This document shows, piece after piece, positions 27,437-37,731 of a DNA stretch of 64,000 nucleotides; the first letter of the stretch is position 1, and each line of letters begins with the position of its first letter. A model generated the notes under the pieces. The model had not been told where the DNA came from. It saw only the letters and a program-made list of their open reading frames with translations, and ran no database searches. The translations under genes and the position numbers were made by a program. Origin of the DNA: Paenibacillus dendritiformis (GTDB lineage: Bacteria; Bacillota; Bacilli; Paenibacillales; Paenibacillaceae); the NCBI RefSeq assembly GCF_021654795.1, contig NZ_AP025344.1, positions 4,774,501-4,838,500 of the forward strand. Reading direction: 5' to 3'.

Positions 27437-27641
27437 CGGAAAAACATCATAAATGTCCATACAAAGGTGGACATAAAGGGGTTATACTTCTTACAAGGCA
27501 ACTTTCTAGATATAGTTTTTATATCGTAAAATAATTCTATATATGGTGTTTTAATTGGAGAAGCACAAACTATCTCTTTCACAGAAAAGTGTCCACTATT
27601 TGAAAGACATTCTCTCTCGATTAGCCGCCATAAAAGGACAA
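27437..27641. repeat. Diverged direct repeat, copy 1
   Basis: About 200 bp aligned at a constant offset of 496-497 bp with 27934-28137 (estimated three-quarters identical by eye). Shared landmarks: GGAAAAACAtCATA, an inverted repeat TGTCCA...TGGACA, a TATATA stretch, and GAAAAGTGTC. On the minus strand the copy ends in a short frame beginning MDIYDVFP. Confidence 0.75.
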
Positions 27642-27738
27642 ATAGATAAGTTGAGCAAAAAATGCATGTCCCTTTTCACGAGCCACGCCAGTATGAACCA
27701 ACAGTTAATTCAGGCGAGACTAGACATGTTATCTTATT

Positions 27739-27957
27739 TTACATTTTTCGCAACTTGAAGAGTCTTGTTAGCTTCCTCTTGCCCTCTTGACCATACACCG
27801 TAACCTGCTCATTCGCTCTATCTGCCATTCGGATGGAGTCGGGATTGATTTGAAGGTTCTGAAAAAAGTAGGAGCTCAGTTTAAAGCGGGGTTTACCTAA
27901 AGAGACGGATACACCGAATTTGTCCTTTACGAATGGAAAAACAGCATATTTGTCCAT
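27739..27957 (-). CDS. Small hypothetical protein
   Basis: 72-codon frame starting MDKYAVFPFVKDKFGVSVSL and ending in a basic tail (GKRKLTRLFKLRKM). The start lies inside repeat copy 2, overlapped by the inverted repeat TGTCCA...TGGACA; no clear ribosome-binding site. The interior PRFKLSSYFFQNLQINPDSI looks like real protein. The related repeat copy 1 leads into a 25-codon frame starting MDIYDVFP, so the leader seems duplicated and one ORF truncated. Function unknown. Confidence 0.45.
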   Translation of the reverse strand: MDKYAVFPFVKDKFGVSVSLGKPRFKLSSYFFQNLQINPDSIRMADRANEQVTVYGQEGKRKLTRLFKLRKM

Positions 27958-28137
27958 ATAAATGTGGACATGAAGGGTTATTCTTTTAACGAGGTAAAAT
28001 ATCTGTATATAGAGAAATGTTCGCAGGAAGGTACTATATATAGTATCGTTTCAAATAAGCGCAAACTATTTCTTTCATAGAAAAGTGTCTACCATTTGGA
28101 AGACATTTCTTCGCGATTTTCCACTATGGAAGGACAT
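27934..28137. repeat. Diverged direct repeat, copy 2
   Basis: Partner of 27437-27641. On the minus strand it reads as the upstream region of the small ORF at 27739-27957: TTGCGC (near 28062) and TATATA 16 bp later look like a promoter, and TGTCCACATTTATATGGACA forms a hairpin over the ATG. Confidence 0.75.
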
Positions 28138-28163
28138 AGTGCAGATCAGGGGTATCTTATGGA

Positions 28164-28196
28164 TAAAAAAAGATGACCCCTGTTAAGAGGTCATCT
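28164..28196 (-). terminator. Terminator of the ilv-leu operon
   Basis: On the minus strand GATGACC (28195-28189) pairs with GGTCATC (28178-28172), followed by a run of seven T. It lies 42 bp past the leuA stop, so no leuBCD follows in this transcript. Confidence 0.9.
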
Positions 28197-28237
28197 CCAA
28201 GGCCGAATGGGCCCAAGCCAATGAGGCTGCGAAAAGA

Positions 28238-29782
28238 TTAGATCAGCCCGATCTTGTCGCGCCGGCCGCCGAGCTTGCGCTTCTCGATGAGGCGGTTGAG
28301 GGCATCCACGTACGCGCGGGCGCTCGCCTCAAGAATGTCGGTGCTGACGCCGCGGCCCAGCGCGGGCAGGCCGTCCTGCGTCAGGACAACATGAACCTCG
28401 CCGAGGGCGTCCTTGCCGTGCGTAACCGATTTGATCGAGTAATCGGTCAGCTCGACTTGTTCCTGCGACGCCTTGTCAATCGCCATATAGATGGCGTCGA
28501 CGGAGCCGTTGCCGCTCGCTTCCTCTTCCAGCACGTTGCCGTCGATCGTGACGAGGCGAACCTTCGCCGACGGTACGGATTGGTTGCCGTACTCCACATA
28601 GACGGTTTCCAGCTTGAACATTTCCGGCGTGTCGATTAGTTTCTCCTCGATCATGGCGCGAATGTCCTCGTCCGACACTTCCTTCTTCTTGTCCGCGATA
28701 TCCTTGAATTTGGCGAAGGCGGCATTGACCTGCTCTTCGCTGAGCGTGTAGCCCAGATCGATCAGCTTCTCGCGGAATGCATGGCGGCCCGAATGCTTGC
28801 CGAGCACGAGCTTGCTCTCCTTGAGGCCGATGGTCTCCGGAGAAATAATCTCGTACGTCGTCTTCTCCTTCAGCATGCCGTCCTGGTGAATGCCCGATTC
28901 ATGAGCGAAGGCGTTGGCGCCTACAATCGCCTTGTTCCCCGGCACGACCATCCCTGTCAGCTTGCTCACCAGCCGGCTCGTGCGCGCAATCTCGCTCAGG
29001 ACAAGCGACGTCTTCGCCTGATAGAAGTCTTGCCGCGTCTCCAGCGCCAGCGCCACCTCTTCCAGGGCCGTATTGCCCGCGCGCTCGCCGATGCCGTTGA
29101 TCGTGCCTTCGATCTGATCGGCCCCGTTCAGCACCGCCGCCAGCGCATTCGCCGTCGCCATGCCGAGATCGTCATGGCAATGCGCGCTAAGCTGAATCTT
29201 CTCGATGCCCGGAACATTCTCCTTCAGCGTCTTGAAAATGTTGCCGTACTCATACGGCGTCAAGTAACCGACCGTATCCGGAATGTTGACGACCGTCGCG
29301 CCGGCGCGAATCGCCATCTCGGTCACTTGGCAGAGGAAGTCGAGTTCGGTCCGCCCGGCGTCCTCCGGGGAGAACTCCACCTTCGAGAAATATTTCTTCG
29401 CATAGCGAATCGCCGCTTCGGCCGTCTCCAGCACCTGTTCCTTCTCCATGCGCAGCTTATGCTTGCGGTGAATCGGCGAAGAAGCGAGGAACAGATGGAG
29501 GCACGGATCCTGCGCGTTCTTCAATGCCTGGTAAGCCGCATCGATGTCCTGCGTCCGCGCCCGCGACAGCCCGACGATCGTCGCATTCTTCACTGCGGCG
29601 GCGACGGCCCCCACCGCGGCCGAATCCCCCGGAGATGCCGCAGGAAATCCCGCTTCGATGCGGTCGACACCGAGGCGCTCCAATTGGTAGGCGATCTCGA
29701 GCTTCTCCTTCGTATTCAAGTTCACGCCCGGAGATTGCTCCCCGTCTCTTAACGTCGTGTCAAAAATAAAAATTTTACGCAT
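28238..29782 (-). CDS. leuA: 2-isopropylmalate synthase
   Basis: First committed step of leucine synthesis: condenses 2-ketoisovalerate with acetyl-CoA. 514 residues, normal length. TIM-barrel with [12 protein letters not shown] (7-18) and metal-binding HCHDDLGMA; the C-terminal LeuA allosteric domain (about 385-510, [16 protein letters not shown]) binds leucine for feedback control. Start ATG 29782 has GGAGGTG at 6-nt spacing. Last gene of the operon, behind ilvC; a hairpin lies between the two. Confidence 0.97.
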   Translation of the reverse strand: MRKIFIFDTTLRDGEQSPGVNLNTKEKLEIAYQLERLGVDRIEAGFPAASPGDSAAVGAVAAAVKNATIVGLSRARTQDIDAAYQALKNAQDPCLHLFLASSPIHRKHKLRMEKEQVLETAEAAIRYAKKYFSKVEFSPEDAGRTELDFLCQVTEMAIRAGATVVNIPDTVGYLTPYEYGNIFKTLKENVPGIEKIQLSAHCHDDLGMATANALAAVLNGADQIEGTINGIGERAGNTALEEVALALETRQDFYQAKTSLVLSEIARTSRLVSKLTGMVVPGNKAIVGANAFAHESGIHQDGMLKEKTTYEIISPETIGLKESKLVLGKHSGRHAFREKLIDLGYTLSEEQVNAAFAKFKDIADKKKEVSDEDIRAMIEEKLIDTPEMFKLETVYVEYGNQSVPSAKVRLVTIDGNVLEEEASGNGSVDAIYMAIDKASQEQVELTDYSIKSVTHGKDALGEVHVVLTQDGLPALGRGVSTDILEASARAYVDALNRLIEKRKLGGRRDKIGLI

Positions 29783-29840
29783 CGCTGCACCTCCGTTAAT
29801 CTCTCGCCATATTACTATTCCAGTGTATGCACATAAAAGA

Positions 29841-29877
29841 ACAGCGCCATCCCGCCTTGACGACGGGCGGGCGCTGT
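29841..29877 (-). other. Hairpin between ilvC and leuA
   Basis: The arms ACAGCGCC...CCGCC and GGCGG...GCGCTGT (29841-29856 with 29865-29877) fold strongly; on the minus strand TTCTTTT follows. It could partly terminate transcription or set the 3' end of the ilvBNC message. Confidence 0.5.
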
Positions 29878-29948
29878 GCGATATCGCCTTCCGGCCTATA
29901 AGTCCGCGGCCGGCCGCTTGTCCGGCCCGGCTGGCGCAACACACATCA

Positions 29949-30965
<1,017 letters not shown>

Positions 30966-31128
30966 CTATTAATAAGTGAGATAATAATCAACCCCGAATG
31001 AATGAGGGTATTTCAAGGGACAATCGGTTGTTCCGGTTGTGCCTGAGTTATCCCCTGAGAGACCCCCTCATTCGGGGAATGCCCGCGGCCATCGCGAAGC
31101 CGGCCGGAGCGTGCACGGCACATATCGG

Positions 31129-31629
31129 TTACTTCCCGTCCGCAGCCTGCCCGCGAACCATCGCGGTCACGCCGGTGCGGCTGATCTCGCGGATGCCGTA
31201 TGGCTTGAGCAGCTCGATCATCGCTTCGATTTTCTGGGACTCGCCCACCACTTGGACGATGATCGTGTTCGGTCCGATATCGACCACCGTCGCGCGGAAC
31301 GTCTCGACGACGCCGAGGATCTCCGGACGCTCCCGCGGCTCCGCCTTCACCTTGATCAAGGCCAGCTCGCGGGACACCATCGGTTGAGAGCTCAAATCGA
31401 CGACTTTGATGACATCGATAATTTTGTACAGCTGCTTCTCTACTTGCTCCAGCGTATGCTCGTCGCCGGTCGTCACGATGACCATGCGGGAGAGGCCTTC
31501 TTCCTCCGAGGCTCCTACCGTAATGCTGTCAATGTTGAATCCGCGGCGGCCGAACAAGCCGGATACGCGCTGCAGTACGCCAGGCTGATCGTTGACGATG
31601 ACGGCGATGGTGTGCTTCATCGGTTTCAT
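31129..31629 (-). CDS. ilvN: Acetolactate synthase small subunit
   Basis: Regulatory subunit of acetolactate synthase, 166 residues. An ACT domain (4-80, [20 protein letters not shown]) binds valine for feedback inhibition and the C-terminal domain (85-160) contacts the large subunit. The ATG overlaps the ilvB TGA (ATGA), with GGGGG 7 nt ahead, so the subunits are translationally coupled. Also named ilvH in Bacillus. Confidence 0.97.
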   Translation of the reverse strand: MKPMKHTIAVIVNDQPGVLQRVSGLFGRRGFNIDSITVGASEEEGLSRMVIVTTGDEHTLEQVEKQLYKIIDVIKVVDLSSQPMVSRELALIKVKAEPRERPEILGVVETFRATVVDIGPNTIIVQVVGESQKIEAMIELLKPYGIREISRTGVTAMVRGQAADGK

Positions 31630-33371
31630 TCGCAATCCCCCATTATCATTTGGTCAATGGTGCAGCCCTGGGTTACCATCGGGTAGACGTTCTCGTACTT
31701 GCGTACGACGAACTCGACGACGGCCGGCCCAGGCGTGTTCAACGCCTCTGTCCAGGCTTGCTCCGCTTCCTCCTTCGTCGTCGCCCGGAAGCCGCGCACG
31801 CCGTAGGCTTCCGCCAGCTTGACGAAATCCGGGCTGCCTGCCAAATCGATATGGCTGTACCGGTTGTCGTAGATGAGCTCCTGCCATTGGCGCACCATCC
31901 CGAGCACCCGGTTGTTGATGATGGCCACCTTGACCGGAATATTGTGGATGGCGCAGATGGCGAGCTCCTGCGCGCACATTTGCATCCCGCCGTCGCCGTT
32001 GATCGAGACGACGGTCCGTTCCGGGAAGGCCATCTGCGCGCCGATGGCGGACGGGAAGCCGAAGCCCATCGTGCCGAGGCCGCCGGATGTAATCCAGGAG
32101 CGCGGGTGGTTGAAGCGGTAGTACTGGGCCGCCCACATCTGATGCTGCCCGACGTCCGTCGTCACGATCGCATTGCCTTGGGTCGTGTCATTAATCATCT
32201 GAATAACCCATTGCGGCTTCAGCTCCGAATCGGAGTCAATGAAAGCCAGCGGCTTCTCGTCCTTCCACTTCTGCACCTGATCGCGCCACGCGTCTGCTTT
32301 ATCGTTGTGAACCGCCGTAGCATTAGCCAATTGAAGCGTCGACTTAATATCGCCCACAATCGGAATGTCTGTCGGCACATTTTTGCCAATCTCGGCCGGG
32401 TCGATGTCAATATGCACAATCTTCGCCTTCGGAGCGAATCCGTCCAGCTTCATCGTTACGCGGTCATCGAAGCGGGCGCCGATGTTGATAAGCAGGTCCG
32501 CTTGCTGGATAGCCATGTTCGACGTGTACGTTCCATGCATGCCGGGCATGCCCATCCACAATTCATGCCCGCTCGGGAAGCCTCCAAGTCCGAGCAAGGT
32601 CGTCGTCACCGGAATCTTCGTCTTCGTCGCGAACTCGAACAATTCCTCGTGCGCCCCGGAATGAATGACGCCGGCTCCGGCCAGAATGACGGGCGACTCG
32701 GCTTCCGCAATGGCCTTCATCATTTTCTCGACCTGATACTTGTTCGGCTGGACGGTCGGGTTATACCCGCGAATGTTCACTTCCGTCACCGGCTGGAACA
32801 AGGTCGTTGCCGCGGACACGTCCTTCGGAATATCGATGAGCACCGGCCCTTTGCGGCCCGTATTCGCGATGTGGAACGCCTCATGAATGATTCGCGGCAG
32901 GTCCTCCACTTTCCGAACCAGATAGCTGTGCTTCGTAATCGGCATCGTGATGCCGGTAATATCCGCCTCCTGGAAGGCGTCGGTTCCGATAAACGTCGTC
33001 GCTACGTTGCCGGTAATGACGACGAGCGGAACCGAATCCATATATGCCGTAGCGATGCCTGTGACCAGGTTCGTAGCACCGGGACCCGATGTCGCGATGC
33101 AGACGCCCACCTTGCCGCTTGCCCGCGCATAACCGTCGGCGGCATGTATGGCGCCTTGCTCATGCCGGGTCAAGACATGATGGAAATCCTCCCGGCCGTG
33201 CATCGCGTCGTAGATGTAGAGCACGGCGCCGCCCGGATAACCGAACACGCACTCCACACCTTCCAACAACAAGCTGCGAAGCAAAATTTCGGAGCCTGTA
33301 ATCACTTCAGGCTTCATCCATTTTTCTTTTAATTCATCCGTTGAGCGCATTGCCGTTTGGTGTGTGCTCAT
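31626..33371 (-). CDS. ilvB: Acetolactate synthase large subunit
   Basis: Thiamine-diphosphate enzyme that condenses two pyruvates, or pyruvate with 2-ketobutyrate. 581 residues. N-terminal TPP domain with the catalytic Glu in [18 protein letters not shown], a central FAD-associated domain, and the C-terminal TPP-binding segment [15 protein letters not shown]...NN. Start ATG 33371 has AAGGAGG 9 nt ahead. Headed by a leucine T-box leader (33372-33831) and a consensus promoter. Confidence 0.97.
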   Translation of the reverse strand: MSTHQTAMRSTDELKEKWMKPEVITGSEILLRSLLLEGVECVFGYPGGAVLYIYDAMHGREDFHHVLTRHEQGAIHAADGYARASGKVGVCIATSGPGATNLVTGIATAYMDSVPLVVITGNVATTFIGTDAFQEADITGITMPITKHSYLVRKVEDLPRIIHEAFHIANTGRKGPVLIDIPKDVSAATTLFQPVTEVNIRGYNPTVQPNKYQVEKMMKAIAEAESPVILAGAGVIHSGAHEELFEFATKTKIPVTTTLLGLGGFPSGHELWMGMPGMHGTYTSNMAIQQADLLINIGARFDDRVTMKLDGFAPKAKIVHIDIDPAEIGKNVPTDIPIVGDIKSTLQLANATAVHNDKADAWRDQVQKWKDEKPLAFIDSDSELKPQWVIQMINDTTQGNAIVTTDVGQHQMWAAQYYRFNHPRSWITSGGLGTMGFGFPSAIGAQMAFPERTVVSINGDGGMQMCAQELAICAIHNIPVKVAIINNRVLGMVRQWQELIYDNRYSHIDLAGSPDFVKLAEAYGVRGFRATTKEEAEQAWTEALNTPGPAVVEFVVRKYENVYPMVTQGCTIDQMIMGDCE

Positions 33372-33831
33372 TTTGCCATCCTCCTTACGCATCCTTGTCG
33401 ATTTCCAATCGGGCTTGGTTGTCATGGTGTGTTGTGCCTGGCCAGGCTTGAAATACAACAAAAAAACCTTCCGCCCCCGCAGCTTGCCGCTGCCTAAGGG
33501 ACGAAAGGTTGTGCTTCCGTGGTACCACCCATGTTCATTCCACATCTCACGATATGAAATCTCTGCAAGTATACGCCGATAGAGTTGTCCATAACAGGCA
33601 TGGACAGCGCATACTCTGGGCGCCTAACGCGCGCCTGACGATTCCCCCTACTGACATATCCGGGCCATGGCCTGGTATCCGTTCAGGAGAACAGCTCCGA
33701 GGTGAGCTCGCCTATAAGGGATTATGGCGCCGGTCTCAGCAAGACTTCCATGCGCTCTCTGTTCATAAGGGCCCTTATGCTTCGTCCTCTTCATTGCCGT
33801 TGTAAATATGGTCAATGTCTTTCAAATGTTT
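33372..33831 (-). promoter_or_regulatory. T-box leader with Leu (CUC) specifier
   Basis: On the minus strand the leader contains the T-box sequence TGGGTGGTACCACGG (33517-33532), followed by a terminator at 33460-33510. In stem I the segment GAG-CTC-ACC-TCGGAGC places CTC (33706-33704) at the specifier position, so uncharged leucyl-tRNA should permit read-through into ilvB. The start follows from the promoter at 33838-33866. Confidence 0.88.
33460..33510 (-). terminator. T-box-controlled terminator
   Basis: Minus-strand stem AACCTTTCGTCCC with GGGGGCGGAAGGTT (mostly paired) and a run of seven T. It is mutually exclusive with the T-box antiterminator. Confidence 0.88.
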
Positions 33832-33837
33832 AGAAAC

Positions 33838-33866
33838 ATTATATTCCTACGATATGCAGGAGTCAA
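33838..33866 (-). promoter_or_regulatory. SigA promoter of ilvB operon
   Basis: Minus strand TTGACT (33866-33861), 17-bp spacer, TATAAT (33843-33838). Near-perfect consensus, about 470 bp before ilvB. Confidence 0.9.
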
Positions 33867-34097
33867 GAGGCGGTGTTAAAAAAATTTGTAAAGCGGTCAT
33901 CCGGCAAAATGACAGCATAGCCTCGCGAAATGCCGGAAATCGGCAAAAACCTCGGCTTTTTTCCGTACTATAACGTTTTAGGGCATTCCGTTTATTCGGG
34001 GTTCCGTGAAAGGCCGAAAGAGCGGTGGGATCGGCACGGGGAACGAAGGCGGCACATATAATACATCATTCGCGATGCAGCAAAGGGGGAATCGGGC

Positions 34098-34547
34098 ATG
34101 AACATCCGGCTTCGGCGCCCCGCTTCCGATGACCGCATCATTCGCCGCCTTGTTCTGGAGGAATTGCTTCCCCACTCCAACCTCATCTGGGAAGAGAGCC
34201 AAGTGCTGAAGGATATTCCGGTCCGGCTCCGGAAGGGCGTCACCTATGTCGCTGCGAACCGCAGAAATCAGCCCGTCGGCTTCGCGCTTGTCCAAGCGAA
34301 GAACGACATCCTGCTGATCGATCTGCTCGCCGTCAGCAGCGCTGCCCAGGGCAAAGGATGCGGCTCCGCGCTTCTGGCACGGGCGGAACGGCACGGGCGC
34401 ATGCAGCGCTGCCTCCTTTCCCGCGTCTACGTAGATCAAGGCAACGACGCCGCCCAGCGATTCTACGAGCGGCATGGTTACCGGGTAAAGCGGTACATCG
34501 CGCAGATCGCATGCCACGAGATGGAAAAGCCGCTGGACAGGCGCTGA
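34098..34547 (+). CDS. GNAT-family N-acetyltransferase
   Basis: Cytosolic acetyltransferase of 149 residues. The acetyl-CoA loop is AVSSAAQGKGCGSALL (Q/RxxGxG/A type) at about 80-95, followed by VYVDQGNDAAQRFYERHGYRVKRY, the classical GNAT C-terminal strand-helix-strand. AAGGGGG lies 8 nt before the ATG. Monocistronic, converging with the small gene at 34662 across a shared hairpin. Substrate unknown. Confidence 0.88.
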   Translation: MNIRLRRPASDDRIIRRLVLEELLPHSNLIWEESQVLKDIPVRLRKGVTYVAANRRNQPVGFALVQAKNDILLIDLLAVSSAAQGKGCGSALLARAERHGRMQRCLLSRVYVDQGNDAAQRFYERHGYRVKRYIAQIACHEMEKPLDRR

Positions 34548-34579
34548 CATCCGCCCAATCCGTCCGGCGGCAGCATGAA

Positions 34580-34601
34580 AGCCTGGGGTTCCCCCCAGGC
34601 T
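34580..34601. terminator. Bidirectional hairpin between convergent genes
   Basis: AGCCTGGGG (34580-34588) pairs with CCCCAGGCT (34593-34601). Only a short T-stretch follows, on the minus side, so strength is moderate. Confidence 0.6.
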
Positions 34602-34661
34602 CTCCGCTCCCATATCCTCATGTGGCCCGCTCGTCTTGGAATGATGGTTGACTGTATCGGC

Positions 34662-34946
34662 TTACCAAAAAGATCCGTACGGGAAACCGGCATACCCGTA
34701 TCCCCCGTACCCCCCGTAAGGGAATCCCCCAAACGCGAATGGGGCTGTGCCAATGGCGAGAAGATCGAATAAAACCAATGGAATGATGGCTTTTGTTTTT
34801 ACTTTTTTGCCCTTCGCTTGCTCCAGCACCAGACGGTTCCCGGAAATGCGAATCAGCTTGCCGGACACGACAGATCCGTTCTTGTGAAGCGCATAGATCC
34901 GTTTGCCGACCAGCTTGGAAGCCTGAGCTCTCGTAACACCCCGCAT
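34662..34946 (-). CDS. Small protein with basic Sm/KOW-like part and Gly-Tyr-rich tail
   Basis: 94 residues. The first 60 look like a small beta-barrel (SKLVGKRIYALHKNGSVVSG, GKLIRISGNRLVLEQA), similar in texture to Sm or KOW folds. A hydrophobic stretch (AIIPLVLFDLLAIGTAPFAF) leads to a Gly/Tyr/Phe tail (GGYGGYGYAGFPYG). AAGGAGG precedes the ATG at 34946 by 7 nt. Such tails occur in small spore or surface proteins of Bacilli. Family not recognised. Confidence 0.65.
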   Translation of the reverse strand: MRGVTRAQASKLVGKRIYALHKNGSVVSGKLIRISGNRLVLEQAKGKKVKTKAIIPLVLFDLLAIGTAPFAFGGFPYGGYGGYGYAGFPYGSFW

Positions 34947-35075
34947 GCGAATCCCTCCTTCACGGTTGATTCCATACAAGGTATTCTATCCGGCCCTTTC
35001 CCGTCTGTATGATGGCCCTTCCTTCTCAAATCTGGGTCTGGCAAGCTCTGGACCTTGGGCTGCCTCCCCGCGATT

Positions 35076-36140
35076 CTATTCTTCCTCGTTATAGAAAACT
35101 TTATAGTAATGCATGCCCCGCTCTTCATCGAAGCCCTTCTCCACGAAAGCGAAGCTGTCGCTCTTGAGCTTCAGCTCGATTCCCGTATCGGTCCGGATAT
35201 TATTTTTATACGTTCGCTTCGCCTTTTTCAAGGCGGCCTGGGAAATCGGAAATTCATTCAGCGGAGGCAACTCGTTCGCTTCCTCGTACGTCTCCTTGTA
35301 CGCCTTGAAGATCGGCACGATCTCCGGCTGCACAATAACCTCCTCGGCGAAGGCCTCCTCCTCGAACTGTTCGTGCTTGGCGAAGTACTCGATCGTATGA
35401 TGAATGAACTCCAGCTTCTCCTTCTTCTCCGGCGGTTCCTCCGCCGAGGCGGCGATGACATCCTCGTAGAAATGCGTGCACATTTCGATATATTTATCCG
35501 TCAAATAATGCTCGTCCTCCAGCAGCCGCACGTTCAAGAAATCTTCCTGCCAATACCGGGCCGCTTCGTTGTTCTTGCCTGCCGACGTATCGACGATGCC
35601 GACCGAGTAGCCCGCCTCCGCCCGCACGTTGAGTATAAGGCAGCCCTTGTCCAGCTTGCGGATGTTCGTTCCTTCCTGGATGCTGACCTGAAGCTCTTCC
35701 GGATTGCGCTCCTGCACCTGAAGAAAGACGTCCTTATGCTCCGATTTCATGATGCCGATGGCGTCGATGCTGAAGTTGTTGTACAAGATATTATTGAGAT
35801 GAACGACATACAGCTCCCCCGGCTTAATCTGCGGATGGGAGGATTGCTCATACAAATGATGCAGCAAATGAACGGACTGCTCGTGAAAGGAATCCGGCTG
35901 CTGAAAGATGCGGCTCACATACGTGTATACCTCATTCAAAGGCAGCTCGGCCTCATGATGGAAGCGGTAAAAGGCATCGAATTTGAAGCCGGAAATAAAA
36001 TACTTCATCAGCGTCGCCTTCACTTCGTCGCTTGGCACGTCATAGAGCGCGTGAGAGACGCGAACCCCTTCGTCGCGGGCCTTGCTTCCGACCTGATGGA
36101 CAACCATTTGCTGAATTTCCGCTTTGGATAAATCGATCAT
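35076..36140 (-). CDS. Nucleoid-associated protein, YejK/NdpA family
   Basis: 354 residues, matching the NdpA/YejK family (PF04245), named for nucleoid association of the E. coli member. Visible family signs are the N-terminal AEIQQMVVHQVGSKARDEG, the central VVHLNNILYNNFSIDAIGIM and KLDKGCLILNVRAEAGYSVG segments and a long acidic helix near 255. AGAGGG lies 6 nt before the ATG at 36140. Firmicute members are poorly studied; nucleoid binding is inherited from the family name. Confidence 0.75.
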   Translation of the reverse strand: MIDLSKAEIQQMVVHQVGSKARDEGVRVSHALYDVPSDEVKATLMKYFISGFKFDAFYRFHHEAELPLNEVYTYVSRIFQQPDSFHEQSVHLLHHLYEQSSHPQIKPGELYVVHLNNILYNNFSIDAIGIMKSEHKDVFLQVQERNPEELQVSIQEGTNIRKLDKGCLILNVRAEAGYSVGIVDTSAGKNNEAARYWQEDFLNVRLLEDEHYLTDKYIEMCTHFYEDVIAASAEEPPEKKEKLEFIHHTIEYFAKHEQFEEEAFAEEVIVQPEIVPIFKAYKETYEEANELPPLNEFPISQAALKKAKRTYKNNIRTDTGIELKLKSDSFAFVEKGFDEERGMHYYKVFYNEEE

Positions 36141-36421
36141 AACATTCCCTCTTTTCTCGAAGTCGCATCTCTTTATTGTACCGAAAATGCGTACCAATGA
36201 AAACGGAAACCGAAGGCAGTGTCCGCACGGGGCGCCGCCTGATTCTCCTTTTCCAACCGGCCAGATATGGCTGTGCCGCGGCCTCGGTTGCGGGCGGCCG
36301 CCCTGCCACGGATTTGGCTTATCCCCCGCTCTGGAGTACAATATAAGGATGAGAAGCGGCAGCCGTCCAGGCTGCCCCGCATTCAAGCGGAAGAGTTGTT
36401 GCATGGAAAGGACGATTGATT

Positions 36422-36967
36422 GTGAAGAAAGATAAGGATGTTCATCAATCGAGGCTTGCCCCCAAGCTGTGCCGCGAATCCCGCGTGTTCAAGACGAGCC
36501 GCGTATTTCCGAACGATGTCAATAACCATGACTCCCTGTTCGGCGGCAAGCTGATGAGCGCCATCGATGAATTGGCCTCCATCTCGGCCGTGCGGCATTG
36601 CCGGTACAACGTAATCACCGCTTCGACCGATTCGGTTGATTTCCTGCGCCCGATACTGCAGTCCGATTCCGTCTGCCTGGAATCGTATGTAACCTGGACG
36701 GGACGAACGAGCATGGAAGTCTTCGTCAAGGTCGTATCGGAGAATCTGTTCTCCGGCGAGCGCGCCATCGCGGCGACTTCCTTCCTGACGTTCGTGGCGG
36801 TGGATGAGCATGGCACGCCGATGGCCGTGCCGCCCGTCATCCCCGACTCCGAGGAAGAGAAGCTGCTTCACGAATCGGCTCAGGAGCGGGCGGAGCTGCG
36901 GAAGAAGAGACGGGCGGGAAGCAAGCAGCTCGCCAGCCAGCTGTCGACCCGCAAATATTGGGAATAA
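36422..36967 (+). CDS. Hotdog-fold acyl-CoA thioesterase
   Basis: Cytosolic thioesterase of about 181 residues, similar to B. subtilis YkhA. The hotdog domain covers about 20-145: NDVNNHDSLFGGKLMSAIDE (the HxxxFGG signature with active Asp-rich helix) and VDFLRPILQSDSVCLESYVT. The C-terminal 35 residues are charged. GTG at 36422 has AAAGGA 9 nt ahead; a TTG two codons earlier is the alternative. Divergent from the YejK-like gene. Confidence 0.9.
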   Translation: MKKDKDVHQSRLAPKLCRESRVFKTSRVFPNDVNNHDSLFGGKLMSAIDELASISAVRHCRYNVITASTDSVDFLRPILQSDSVCLESYVTWTGRTSMEVFVKVVSENLFSGERAIAATSFLTFVAVDEHGTPMAVPPVIPDSEEEKLLHESAQERAELRKKRRAGSKQLASQLSTRKYWE

Positions 36968-36975
36968 GTCTATGC

Positions 36976-37005
36976 AAAAAGCCCCGGTTGCTCGCAACCA
37001 GGGCT
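36976..37005 (-). terminator. Terminator after rplT
   Basis: Stem AGCCC-c-GGTTG with CAACC-a-GGGCT; on the minus strand it is followed by five T. It closes infC-rpmI-rplT and may also slow the convergent thioesterase transcript. Confidence 0.8.
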
Positions 37006-37067
37006 TGTCTAATAACGAACGCCGCACGGCCGTGTCCGGCGGTGCGGCGCTCACGATGAATCCAAGC

Positions 37068-37427
37068 TTACGCGTTTACTTTTTCTTTGGCTACTGCCGC
37101 AAGAGAGCTGAATGCATTGGCATCGTTGACGGCCATGTCAGCCAGCATTTTGCGGTTGATGTCCACGCCAGCCAGCTTCAAGCCGTGCATCATCTTGCTG
37201 TAGGACAGTCCGTTCATGCGAGCTGCCGCGTTGATGCGGGCGATCCACAGCTTGCGGAAGTCACGCTTCCGTTGACGGCGATCGCGGTATGCATACAGCA
37301 ACGATTTCATCACTTGCTCGTTCGCTGTTTTGAAGATGCGGTGTTTGGAACCGAAGTATCCTTTTGCCAGTTTCAATACTTTCTTATGACGACGACGTGT
37401 CGTAAATCCGCCTTTTACTCGTGCCAT
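37068..37427 (-). CDS. rplT: Ribosomal protein L20
   Basis: 119 residues, standard length. Basic N-terminus ([20 protein letters not shown]), then [20 protein letters not shown] and the globular tail SRLINGLK-like segment [20 protein letters not shown]. In Firmicutes L20 also binds the leader of this operon to repress it. GGGAGG lies about 9 nt before the ATG. Confidence 0.99.
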   Translation of the reverse strand: MARVKGGFTTRRRHKKVLKLAKGYFGSKHRIFKTANEQVMKSLLYAYRDRRQRKRDFRKLWIARINAAARMNGLSYSKMMHGLKLAGVDINRKMLADMAVNDANAFSSLAAVAKEKVNA

Positions 37428-37464
37428 TTCGTATTAACCTCCCGATTCGATGTCTCCGAATTGC

Positions 37465-37665
37465 TTATTTCAAGTTTTTCAATTGCTGCTTCATGCGGTT
37501 AACGTCGCCTGCTGCCATCACTGGGCTTGTTGCCAGGTTGCGCTTTTGGCGTTGCGATTTATGGGAAAGCAAATGGTTGCGGTACGCTTTGTAGCGACGC
37601 ACTTTACCAGTACCCGTAATTTTGAAGCGGCCCTTCAAGCTGCTATGCGTTTTCATCTTAGGCAT
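37465..37665 (-). CDS. rpmI: Ribosomal protein L35
   Basis: 66 residues, standard length, MPKMKTHSSLKGRFKITGTG to MKQQLKNLK. The ATG at 37665 follows GAGGAGG by 10 nt. Middle gene of infC-rpmI-rplT. Confidence 0.99.
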   Translation of the reverse strand: MPKMKTHSSLKGRFKITGTGKVRRYKAYRNHLLSHKSQRQKRNLATSPVMAAGDVNRMKQQLKNLK

Positions 37666-37731
37666 AATCAATTATCCTCCTCAAGTTCGGTGTTCATCCA
37701 TCCCGCCGCCTTAGCCTGCGCGGCAGGTCGC

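Noticed and set aside
31650-33332. 560-codon plus-strand frame opposite ilvB
   Set aside because: Mirror of ilvB; the sense strand is unmistakable acetolactate synthase.
37020-37049. CGCCGCAC...GTGCGGCG inverted repeat after rplT
   Set aside because: No T-run and a long loop; the terminator at 36976-37005 explains the 3' end better.
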